Below are positions 1 through 5,268 of a DNA stretch of 5,268 nt, in pieces. Origin of the DNA: an uncultured Gloeocapsa sp. (GTDB lineage Bacteria; Cyanobacteriota; Cyanobacteriia; Cyanobacteriales; Gloeocapsaceae); NCBI GenBank assembly GCA_937930495.1, contig CALGKL010000282.1, positions 1 to 5,268 of the forward strand, given 5' to 3'. Numbering within the stretch: position 1 is the first letter of the stretch; each line of letters opens with the position of its first letter. A model generated the notes under the pieces. That model saw only the letters and a list, made by a program, of their open reading frames with translations, ran no database searches and was not told where the DNA came from. The position numbers and the translations under genes are program-made.

Positions 1-1231
1 TAATAGAGGATGTGTCCCCAAAAAATTAATGGTTTTTGCCTCTCATTTTCCCCGACAATTTGAAGAAGCTGTGGGATATGGCTGGAGTCCTGTCCGTAGT
101 ACTCTAGACTGGTCAAAAATGATCACAGCGGTAAACGATGAAGTTACCCGTCTCAACGGAATATATCAAAAGATGCTAGATAACTCCAAAGTAGAGTTAT
201 TTCCCCACTATGCTAAATTATTAGATCCCCATACCTTAGAAGTTGGAGAGCAAAAAATAACCGCGGACAAGATTTTAATCGCCGTAGGTGGACACCCAAT
301 CAAACCGGATATTCCTGGAATCGAACACGCGATCGTCTCCGACGGAATGTTTACCCTAGCAAAACAACCCCAAAATATTTTAATTATTGGTGCAGGTTAT
401 ATTGGGGTAGAATTTGCCTGCATTATGCACAATTTCGGCACAAAAGTAACTCAGGTCGTTAGAAAAGATAAAATCTTGCGGGGTTTTGATGAAGATATTC
501 GGACCACGATTCAGGAAGAAATGATTAGACATGGGATTAATATCTTAACTCGTACCGTAGTTAGTAAAATCGAGAAAACAGAACAAGGATTAAAAGTATA
601 TCTTCAACAACAAGACCAAGAGTCAGAAGAAATCTTGCTAGTAGATGCGGTTAGTTTAGCCGCCACAGGAAGAGTACCGAATATCGCTAACCTAGGCTTA
701 GAAAACGCAGGAGTAGAAGTCAAAAACGGAGCGATCGCCGTTGATGAATATAGTCGGACCTCCCAACCGAACATATATGCAGTAGGAGATTGTACAGATA
801 GGATTAATCTAACCCCTGTAGCGATTAATGAAGGACGCGCTTTTGCTGATACAGAATTTGGAGGGAAACCCAGATTAATGAGTCATGAAAACGTTCCCTC
901 TGCGGTATTTAGTTATCCCGAAGCAGCTACAGTAGGTTTAACCGAAGAAGAAGCTAAATCACGTTATGGCGCAGAGGCGATCGAGATTTACAAGACCAAA
1001 TTCCGTCCCATGTACTACGTACTAGCAGATAAACAAGAAAAAACCCTGATGAAACTGGTAGTAGAGAAAGCAACAGGCAAAATAATCGGAGCACATATGG
1101 TAGGAGATCATGCAGCAGAAATCATTCAGGGAGTAGCGATCGCCGTCAAAACCGGAGCTACCAAAGCCGACTTTGACGCTACCGTAGGCATACATCCAAC
1201 TTCAGCCGAAGAATTTGTCACCATGAGGTAA
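1..1231 (+). CDS. gor: Glutathione reductase (NADPH), 5'-truncated by window edge
   Basis: This flavoenzyme of the pyridine nucleotide-disulfide oxidoreductase family reduces glutathione disulfide with NADPH in the cytosol. The reading frame is already open at base 2 and encodes NRGCVPKK before the first in-window ATG at 29. That ATG is therefore internal: the redox-active second Cys is at 11-13, and the first Cys and the N-terminal FAD Rossmann motif lie upstream. About 45 residues are probably missing; 409 are visible. Counting from the ATG at 29, the NADPH-binding motif GAGYIG is at 121-126, followed by Arg145 and Arg151, which match the arginines that hold the NADPH 2'-phosphate in known reductases. 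ATGRVPN (212-218) and the FAD-contacting AVGD (251-254) come next, then the dimerisation domain with the catalytic pair His389 and Glu394 in HPTSAEE. The protein ends at EFVTMR, without the extra tail seen in plant enzymes. Mercuric reductase and lipoamide dehydrogenase are less likely because of the two arginines. No frameshift is seen. Confidence 0.93.
   Translation, partial: NRGCVPKKLMVFASHFPRQFEEAVGYGWSPVRSTLDWSKMITAVNDEVTRLNGIYQKMLDNSKVELFPHYAKLLDPHTLEVGEQKITADKILIAVGGHPIKPDIPGIEHAIVSDGMFTLAKQPQNILIIGAGYIGVEFACIMHNFGTKVTQVVRKDKILRGFDEDIRTTIQEEMIRHGINILTRTVVSKIEKTEQGLKVYLQQQDQESEEILLVDAVSLAATGRVPNIANLGLENAGVEVKNGAIAVDEYSRTSQPNIYAVGDCTDRINLTPVAINEGRAFADTEFGGKPRLMSHENVPSAVFSYPEAATVGLTEEEAKSRYGAEAIEIYKTKFRPMYYVLADKQEKTLMKLVVEKATGKIIGAHMVGDHAAEIIQGVAIAVKTGATKADFDATVGIHPTSAEEFVTMR
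731..738. repeat. HIP1 octamer (GCGATCGC), inside gor
   Basis: This is a perfect copy of the palindromic cyanobacterial HIP1 octamer, in the coding sequence of glutathione reductase. Confidence 0.9.
1136..1143. repeat. HIP1 octamer (GCGATCGC), near the end of gor
   Basis: This is a second perfect HIP1 copy, in the 3' part of gor. Two seven-of-eight variants also occur in gor (GCGATCGT near 329 and GCGATCGA near 977). Confidence 0.9.
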
Positions 1232-1414
1232 ATTTGGTCTAGGGGAAGATTGTCCCTTAATATATCAGCTTTGACAAGTCCAATCAAACCGTTAAAGGAA
1301 ATACTATGAAGGAAACTCTACAGTAATTCTCAATCCTGACTCCTCAAAGTGAGTTAGATAATGGCATCCTCTTTTTGATAAGATAGAAATGTAGTTAAAG
1401 ATACTGTAGTTGTT

Positions 1415-1705
1415 ATGTCTAAGGAAAATGTACGGCAATTTTTGAGCGAAGCTGCGGGTAATGAAGAGATTAAAGAAAAATTGCAAACCGTCAATAATCA
1501 ACAGGAGTTAGCCGATTTAGCCCAATCCCAAGGGTTTGAATGTGGACCAGAACACGTAGATGCAGTTATCGCTGAATTAAAAGCCCAACCAGGGTTCTTT
1601 GGAAGATTAGTAGAAGCAGCATTAGAAATCTTTAGCCCTACCCACGATGATTATCCTAATGTAGGAGTAGAACCATTTACAGGAGATCCCAATCGTAGCC
1701 GTTGA
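1415..1705 (+). CDS. Stand-alone Nif11-domain small protein
   Basis: This is a 96-residue protein whose first ~50 residues match the Nif11 domain (also called Nif11-like leader peptide): MSKENVRQFL at the start, an acidic/amphipathic helix with EEIKEKL, then ELADLAQSQGFE. In RiPP pathways such domains act as leader peptides recognised by modifying enzymes, but cyanobacteria also carry many stand-alone copies of unknown role. Here the tail (roughly 55-96) has an amphipathic stretch GFFGRLVEAALEIF and then a Pro/Asp-rich end (DPNRSR). I see no double-glycine cleavage site and no Cys/Ser/Thr-rich core, and the only cysteine is Cys43. No modification enzyme or transporter gene is adjacent. The ATG is chosen because it begins the typical Nif11 N-terminus and an in-frame TAA lies at 1379-1381 with no better start between. 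There is no obvious Shine-Dalgarno sequence. It appears monocistronic, ending at a strong terminator. The family call is firm; the function is unknown. Confidence 0.85.
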   Translation: MSKENVRQFLSEAAGNEEIKEKLQTVNNQQELADLAQSQGFECGPEHVDAVIAELKAQPGFFGRLVEAALEIFSPTHDDYPNVGVEPFTGDPNRSR

Positions 1706-1735
1706 TTTTGCCTAAAAAAAACCAGAGCAATAACC

Positions 1736-1765
1736 ACCGCTTTAGCACCTAGCTAAGCGGTTTTT
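1736..1765 (+). terminator. Rho-independent terminator after the Nif11 gene
   Basis: The arms CCGCTTTAGC (1737-1746) and GCTAAGCGG (1752-1760) pair over nine base pairs with one bulged T, around the five-base loop ACCTA. A1736 can add a tenth pair with T1761. A run of five T follows at 1761-1765. It sits about 30 bases after the Nif11 stop codon and about 70 bases before the hom start, so it separates the two transcription units. Confidence 0.85.
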
Positions 1766-1820
1766 GCATTTAAACCAGCTGTCAACGTCTTGTCATAAGA
1801 TTGAGATAGATACTTAGCAT

Positions 1821-1825
1821 AAGGA
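1821..1825 (+). promoter_or_regulatory. Ribosome-binding site of hom (supports the GTG start)
   Basis: AAGGA lies eight bases before the GTG at 1834. The spacing is right for initiation there. An in-frame TAG at 1807-1809, with no ATG, GTG or TTG between it and 1834, rules out a longer form. The next in-frame ATG (1861) would cut into the nucleotide-binding motif. Confidence 0.65.
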
Positions 1826-1833
1826 TAATTAGC

Positions 1834-3126
1834 GTGGTCTATAACATTGGTATATTAGGAATGGGAACTGTAGGCACAGGCACAGTAGAAATATTGTTAA
1901 ATCCTACAGGACGTCATCCCCTGTTGACAAGCATAAAGATCAAAAAAATAGGGGTTAGATCCCTTGATAAACCCAGAAAAATCACCCTACCACCCGGTGT
2001 AATTACCACGGATTTAGAAGCAATAGTCACAGACCCAGAGATAGATATCATCGTAGAATTATTAGGAGGAATAGAACCAGCGCGATCGCTCATTCTCCAA
2101 GCTATTGCCGCGGGTAAACATATAGTTACCGCTAACAAAGCAGTAATTGCCCGTTATGGTGATGAAATCTATACCGCAGCCAATGCAGCTAAAGTCTATG
2201 TCCTCATCGAAGGAGCCGTAGGTGGAGGTATCCCGGTAATTGAACCTCTCAAACAGTCTTTAGGTGCGAATCGAATCTCTAGTGTCATGGGGATAGTCAA
2301 TGGGACCACCAATTATATTTTGACCAAAATGACTACCCAGGGGACAGCCTTTAATCAAGTTCTCAGTGAAGCCCAAAGTCTCGGTTACGCAGAGGCCGAT
2401 CCCACCGCCGATGTAGAAGGGTTAGACGCCGCTGATAAAATCGCTATTCTCTCTTCTCTAGCTTTTAATCGTCGCGTTAAACGTGAGGAAATCTTTACAG
2501 AGGGAATTACCAAAATTGATAGCGTAGATATTAACTACGCAGCCAAATTAGGTTTTGTGATTAAATTACTGGCGATCGCCCAAGCCGGAGATACCCCTAA
2601 TCAATTACAAGTCAGAGTTCACCCCACCCTAGTTCCCCACAATCACCCTCTAGCTAATATCAACGACGTCTATAACGCTATTGTCGTCGAAGGAGATCCC
2701 ATCGGACAGGTGATGTTTTTTGGTCCTGGTGCTGGTTCTGGTCCTACAGCTAGCGCGGTAGTAGCTGATCTACTCAATATTGTCGGGGTTCTCTTCAGTA
2801 GCGGTAAAACCGAAGTTTTAGACCCTCTGCTCAGTTGCTCCCACCAAGAATATTGCGAGATAATGCCCACCGAAGCTATTTCTACCCGTTTTTATGCTCG
2901 TTTTCTCACTCAAGATGTACCAGGAGTAATCGGAGAATTGGGAACCTGTTTCGGTAAACACAACGTTAGTTTAGAATCCGTGGTTCAAACTGGTTGTCAA
3001 GACAACGTCGCCGAAATTGTGGTTATCACCCATAAAGTAAAAGAAGGTGATTTTCAACAAGCCGTACAAGAAATTCAACAACGTACAGCCATTATTAAAA
3101 TGCCCAGTATTTTTCGGGTTTTGTAA
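1834..3126 (+). CDS. hom: Homoserine dehydrogenase
   Basis: Homoserine dehydrogenase reduces aspartate 4-semialdehyde to homoserine with NAD(P)H, the branch step toward threonine, isoleucine and methionine in the cytosol. The 430-residue length is normal for the monofunctional bacterial enzyme with a regulatory tail. The Rossmann motif GMGTVG is at residues 9-14. ANKA with the conserved Lys102 follows, then EGAVGGGIP (126-134) and GTTNYIL (157-163) of the catalytic domain. Asp198 and Lys202 in GLDAADK correspond to the catalytic Asp/Lys pair of characterised family members. A glycine-rich loop GPGAGSGPTA (297-306) is also present. The C-terminal ~75 residues (from about 352, with DVPGVIGEL) form an ACT domain, which usually confers feedback inhibition by threonine. 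Translation starts at GTG. It is the first gene of a tight four-gene run, and the peptidase gene begins five bases after its stop. No aspartokinase fusion and no thrB or thrC gene is adjacent within the window. Confidence 0.96.
   Translation: MVYNIGILGMGTVGTGTVEILLNPTGRHPLLTSIKIKKIGVRSLDKPRKITLPPGVITTDLEAIVTDPEIDIIVELLGGIEPARSLILQAIAAGKHIVTANKAVIARYGDEIYTAANAAKVYVLIEGAVGGGIPVIEPLKQSLGANRISSVMGIVNGTTNYILTKMTTQGTAFNQVLSEAQSLGYAEADPTADVEGLDAADKIAILSSLAFNRRVKREEIFTEGITKIDSVDINYAAKLGFVIKLLAIAQAGDTPNQLQVRVHPTLVPHNHPLANINDVYNAIVVEGDPIGQVMFFGPGAGSGPTASAVVADLLNIVGVLFSSGKTEVLDPLLSCSHQEYCEIMPTEAISTRFYARFLTQDVPGVIGELGTCFGKHNVSLESVVQTGCQDNVAEIVVITHKVKEGDFQQAVQEIQQRTAIIKMPSIFRVL
2082..2089. repeat. HIP1 octamer (GCGATCGC), in the 5' part of hom
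   Basis: This is a perfect HIP1 copy in the coding sequence of homoserine dehydrogenase, over the codons for Ala-Arg-Ser before LILQA. Confidence 0.9.
2572..2579. repeat. HIP1 octamer (GCGATCGC), in the middle of hom
   Basis: This is the fourth and last perfect HIP1 copy found; I saw none in the peptidase, ridA, deaminase or membrane-protein genes. Confidence 0.9.
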
Positions 3127-3131
3127 CTTTC

Positions 3132-3974
3132 ATGACTGATAAATACCTTCTTTTTACCCTGGGTTTAAGCCTATTTTTGCTTACTCCTACCACAGTAAAA
3201 AGTCTAGACCCCTTGTGTCGAGATCCTGTCTTATCTCATTTAACTACCCACAAAATTAGCGCAACCGACACCCTAGAAAGTATCGCTACTCAGTACAATT
3301 TAACTCCGACTACGCTCATTCTCAATAATCCCAACCTCGATGAGGATTCCTTACCCGTCGGGAGAGAAATCATCATCCCTCCAATTAATGGCATAATCGT
3401 TGATGTACCCCCTCTCGCTAATTGGCAAGATATGGCTGAAGCTTATGGAGTGAGATCCGATCTTCTTTTTGAAGTCAACGGCTGTCAACCCATCGGTAAA
3501 CAAGTATTTGTTCCTGGTATTAATTGGACTACAGTTGATGTTAGCGAACTAGCTAATTATACAGGTTTACAGGGTTACCCCCTACCAACAGAAGCAGCTA
3601 CCGGTTTAGCCTATGGTTGGCAAGATCAACCCAGTCAAGCACAAAGACTCTTTCACAGTGGTGTAGATCTATTCGCAGAATTAGGAACAACTGTCCTAGC
3701 TGCAGAACCCGGTCTAGTGGTCTTTGCTGGTAGAGAGGGCAATTATGGCAATTTGATTGTAATCAATCATGACAAAGGTTTACAAACTCGTTACGCTCAT
3801 TTAGAGAAAATCTTAGTTCAACCAGGAGAAACCGTTGCCACAGGACAAGTAATTGGTACAGTAGGATTAACGGGAAACCCTGATCTTGATGTTCCTCATC
3901 TACATTTTGAAGTGCGTTATCAAACCCCCATGGGATGGTTAGCACAAGATCCTCTTCTTCATTTACCTCAGTAA
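3132..3974 (+). CDS. Secreted LysM/M23-family zinc metallopeptidase
   Basis: This is a probable periplasmic peptidoglycan hydrolase of 280 residues. Residues 1 to about 24 look like a signal peptide (MTDK, then a hydrophobic stretch with [12 protein letters not shown]). Two LysM-type peptidoglycan-binding repeats follow. The first, at about 40-84, has [11 protein letters not shown] and ends REIIIPP. The second, at about 90-131, is more divergent, with [10 protein letters not shown] and ending VFVPG. The C-terminal domain (about 170-275) is an M23/LytM endopeptidase with all four expected metal and catalytic residues: His175 and Asp179 in HSGVD, His223 in YAHL, and His258 in HLHFE. It should therefore be catalytically active, unlike degenerate EnvC/NlpD-type activators. 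Only two cysteines occur in the chain, Cys29 and Cys118, so a disulfide after export is possible. No clear Shine-Dalgarno precedes the ATG; it lies five bases after the hom stop, suggesting coupling. The family is clear; the exact cleavage bond is not. Confidence 0.93.
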   Translation: MTDKYLLFTLGLSLFLLTPTTVKSLDPLCRDPVLSHLTTHKISATDTLESIATQYNLTPTTLILNNPNLDEDSLPVGREIIIPPINGIIVDVPPLANWQDMAEAYGVRSDLLFEVNGCQPIGKQVFVPGINWTTVDVSELANYTGLQGYPLPTEAATGLAYGWQDQPSQAQRLFHSGVDLFAELGTTVLAAEPGLVVFAGREGNYGNLIVINHDKGLQTRYAHLEKILVQPGETVATGQVIGTVGLTGNPDLDVPHLHFEVRYQTPMGWLAQDPLLHLPQ

Positions 3975-3978
3975 AACT

Positions 3979-4368
3979 ATGAATCAAATTATTAATACTA
4001 CAGCGGCTCCAGCACCGGTAGGACCTTATAATCAAGCCATTAAAACTCAAGGAGGTTTAATTTTTCTAGCAGGACAAATCCCCCTAGACCCTGCTACAAA
4101 TACAATAGTAGGAGAAAATGATATCACGGCTCAAACAAAACAAGTTATGACTAATATCGGCGCTATCTTAACCGCAGCTGGAGCAACTTGGTCTGATGTG
4201 GTCAAGACTACGGTTTTTCTCTCGGATTTAGCTAATTTTACCCTCATGAATCAAGTTTATGGCGAATACTTCCCTACAGAAACAGCCCCAGCTAGAGCCT
4301 GTGTGGAAGTATCTAGATTACCAAAAGACGTACTAGTAGAAATAGAATGTATCGCGGTGGTGAATTAA
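3979..4368 (+). CDS. ridA: RidA-family reactive enamine/imine deaminase
   Basis: This is a small cytosolic trimer-forming protein (YjgF/YER057c/UK114 family). It hydrolyses 2-aminoacrylate and related enamines/imines released by PLP-dependent threonine/serine dehydratases, protecting other PLP enzymes. At 129 residues it has the usual length. Visible family marks are PVGPYNQA (14-20), where Tyr17 lines the pocket, [10 protein letters not shown] (29-38), and the C-terminal signature around 103-124 (APARACVEV, then LVEIECIA). Arg106, which binds the substrate carboxylate, and Glu121 are both present, so this is the active archetypal RidA subgroup. It starts four bases after the peptidase stop with no clear ribosome-binding site. 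Its stop overlaps the start of the deaminase gene by one base. Being in a run led by hom fits a role beside threonine/isoleucine metabolism. RutC of pyrimidine breakdown belongs to the same superfamily and is the main alternative, but no rut genes are present here. Confidence 0.95.
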   Translation: MNQIINTTAAPAPVGPYNQAIKTQGGLIFLAGQIPLDPATNTIVGENDITAQTKQVMTNIGAILTAAGATWSDVVKTTVFLSDLANFTLMNQVYGEYFPTETAPARACVEVSRLPKDVLVEIECIAVVN

Positions 4369-4805
4369 TGGATCAATTTATGGCAGCAGCGATTGAGGAA
4401 GCCAAACAAGGTCTTGCTGAAGGGGGAATCCCCATCGGTTCGGTTTTAGTCAGAGATAATCAAATTATCGGGAGAGGACATAATAAAAGAGTCCAAGATG
4501 GCGATCCGGTTACCCACGCCGAAATTGACTGTCTTCGCAACGCCGGCAGAATCCGTACCTATCGTCAGACTATACTCTATTCTACTCTCATGCCTTGTTA
4601 TCTTTGTGCAGGAGCAGTGGTACAATTTGGCATCAAAAAAGTCATCGCTGGAGAATCAAAAACCTTCCCCGGTGCGCGAGAATTTCTCGAATCTCATCAA
4701 GTAGAGGTAATTGATTTAGATTTAGATGAGTGTAAAAACCTCATGGAATCTTTTATCGCTAATCACCCCTCTCTCTGGTTTGAAGATATTGGCGTAGATG
4801 AATAA
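4368..4805 (+). CDS. Zinc nucleobase deaminase, yeast-type cytosine deaminase-like
   Basis: This 145-residue enzyme of the cytidine/deoxycytidylate deaminase fold probably converts cytosine to uracil plus ammonia (pyrimidine salvage). Zinc and catalytic residues are His50 and Glu52 in HAE, and Cys77 and Cys80 in PCYLC. By recalled comparison, the sequence tracks the small fungal cytosine deaminase along its length: GGIPIGSVL, GRGHNKR (Asn39), AGESKTF (Phe100) and the C-terminal WFEDIG (Trp137, Asp140). These correspond to the fungal residues that contact or cap the base. The Ser before the PC motif in the yeast enzyme is Met75 here. TadA-type tRNA adenosine deaminase is less likely, because the C-terminal WFEDIG cap is a cytosine deaminase feature. 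An ATG at 4347 in the same frame would add seven residues (MYRGGEL). I prefer 4368, because it forms a TAATG overlap with the ridA stop, has GGTGG seven bases upstream, and gives the usual N-terminus. No clear terminator follows. Confidence 0.87.
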   Translation: MDQFMAAAIEEAKQGLAEGGIPIGSVLVRDNQIIGRGHNKRVQDGDPVTHAEIDCLRNAGRIRTYRQTILYSTLMPCYLCAGAVVQFGIKKVIAGESKTFPGAREFLESHQVEVIDLDLDECKNLMESFIANHPSLWFEDIGVDE

Positions 4806-4918
4806 TTATTCAAATCATCCCATCTTTAACACCAGCAGAAAAAACCTTCTCTTTCTGATGTCGAGAAAAATATTTACGAAAAATTGATTAAGGACTTTTT
4901 GCTCTTGATTGGAGGGTT

Positions 4919-4947
4919 GTCATCACAGAATAAACGATGATGATGAC
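4919..4947. repeat. Short inverted repeat in the spacer before the membrane-protein gene
   Basis: GTCATCA (4919-4925) and TGATGAC (4941-4947) are perfect reverse complements separated by 15 bases. The inner TGATGA triplet repeat allows a second register, TCATCA (4920-4925) with TGATGA (4938-4943). There is no T-run, so it is not a terminator. It could be a regulator-binding site or a 5' untranslated hairpin for the gene at 5008, but part of the match comes from the simple GATGAT repeat. Confidence 0.4.
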
Positions 4948-5007
4948 TAAAAATATCATTGAATTTGGGAGCAATTTAAGCAAGAAATAATAAGCCAAAT
5001 ATCGTCT

Positions 5008-5268
5008 ATGAGTAATTATTTAAGTTTATTGGTTTCTAACGTCTTCTTCTTTGTTTTAATCCTGCTAGTTTTTGGTTTATTGCAATGGTTTGATATTTCA
5101 GCAGGAAGTGTCCTAGATTGGGCTATAGGGATAGGCATTTTTTGGTGGTTAATTATTATCGTTACTGTGCCTTGGAATATCTATTTTGAAGCTCAAGAAG
5201 TTCTCAACGAAGCTAATCTCTCTCAGGAAAAACAAATACCAGTTAACCTTGAGCAAATTTCCCTAGTC
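5008..5268 (+). CDS. Uncharacterised two-helix membrane protein, 3'-truncated by window edge
   Basis: The frame stays open for 87 codons from the ATG to the window end with no stop. The first helix is at about residues 6-25 (LLVSNVFFFVLILLVFGLL) and the second at about 37-56 (aromatic-rich, with IFWWLIIIV). A Pro-Trp-Asn turn and a more polar, acidic, probably soluble stretch follow (FEAQEVLNEANLSQE). The second helix plus VPWNIYFEAQEVL resembles, from memory, a conserved cyanobacterial protein family without a known function; I cannot name a role. No good Shine-Dalgarno is seen (AAGAAATAATAAG lies too far upstream). It begins 202 bases after the deaminase stop, so it is probably its own transcription unit. 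The coding call rests on the long open frame, the hydrophobic pattern and the absence of a competing frame. Confidence 0.75.
   Translation, partial: MSNYLSLLVSNVFFFVLILLVFGLLQWFDISAGSVLDWAIGIGIFWWLIIIVTVPWNIYFEAQEVLNEANLSQEKQIPVNLEQISLV

Noticed and set aside
29..1231. The ATG at 29 as the true start of the first gene
   Set aside because: The frame is open upstream to base 2 and encodes the family's redox motif NRGCVPKK, so the ATG is an internal methionine.
1241..1258. Possible terminator after gor (AGGGGA / TCCCTT)
   Set aside because: The stem is six pairs with one G-T wobble and no T-run follows, so it is too weak to call.
1375..1405. Promoter for the Nif11 gene (TTGATA ... GATACT)
   Set aside because: The spacing is 19 bases and the start would fall almost on the ATG; other -10 choices are poorer, so it is only a candidate.
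1304..1501. Minus-strand 65-codon ORF
   Set aside because: It lies mostly opposite the Nif11 gene and its spacer, has no recognisable family pattern and no supporting context.
1790..1820. Promoter for hom (TTGTCA with TACTTA or TAGCAT)
   Set aside because: A promoter must lie between the terminator and the GTG, but the two -10 options have 15- and 19-base spacing and weak matches; no single call is defensible.
1914..2138. Minus-strand ORF opposite hom
   Set aside because: It is a shadow of the well-supported homoserine dehydrogenase frame; the same holds for 2670-2870.
3763..4050. Minus-strand 95-codon ORF across the peptidase/ridA junction
   Set aside because: It is antisense to two clear genes and has no family resemblance.
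4498..4704. Plus-strand ORF within the deaminase gene
   Set aside because: It is an out-of-frame shadow; the deaminase frame carries the HAE and PCxxC motifs over the same bases.
4836..4857. Possible terminator after the deaminase (CAGAAA / TTTCTG)
   Set aside because: It is a six-pair AT-rich stem with a ten-base loop and no T-run on the + strand.
4827..4936. Open stretch of about 36 codons in the spacer after the deaminase
   Set aside because: It has no ATG start, no ribosome-binding site and no recognisable family; AT-rich spacers give such stretches by chance.
1..5268. CRISPR array, insertion sequence, tRNA or rRNA gene, or defence system
   Set aside because: I saw no regular direct repeats, transposase motifs, cloverleaf or rRNA signatures on either strand by eye.

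Overview
The window looks cyanobacterial. It is moderately AT-rich, carries four perfect copies of the octamer GCGATCGC (the HIP1 repeat typical of cyanobacterial genomes), and its proteins (a plant/cyanobacterial-style glutathione reductase, a Nif11-domain protein, a single-domain homoserine dehydrogenase with an ACT domain) fit that group. Genus cannot be settled from the sequence alone. Every supported gene is on the + strand.

Left part (1-1765): the window opens inside a glutathione reductase gene (gor). Its redox-active second cysteine and everything downstream are present; only the N-terminal FAD-binding segment lies outside. After a 183-base gap comes a small stand-alone Nif11-domain protein of 96 residues, closed by a clear rho-independent terminator.

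Middle and right part (1790-4805): a compact four-gene run begins with homoserine dehydrogenase (hom), which has a GTG start and a good ribosome-binding site. It continues with a secreted LysM/M23 zinc peptidase, a canonical RidA enamine/imine deaminase and a zinc cytosine-deaminase-like enzyme. The gaps are 5 bases, 4 bases and a 1-base stop/start overlap, so co-transcription and translational coupling are likely. Hom feeds threonine (and so isoleucine) synthesis. RidA clears the reactive enamine made by threonine/serine dehydratases, which gives a plausible Hom-RidA link. The deaminase may salvage cytosine to uracil. The peptidase acts on the cell wall and has no obvious metabolic tie to the others.

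Right edge (4806-5268): a 202-base spacer with a short inverted repeat is followed by the start of a two-helix membrane protein of unknown function, cut by the window end.

Most of the content is ordinary housekeeping. I see no CRISPR array, insertion sequence, tRNA/rRNA gene, defence system or biosynthetic cluster. The items most worth a second look are the orphan Nif11 protein, the mixed-function hom operon and the yeast-like cytosine deaminase coupled to ridA.
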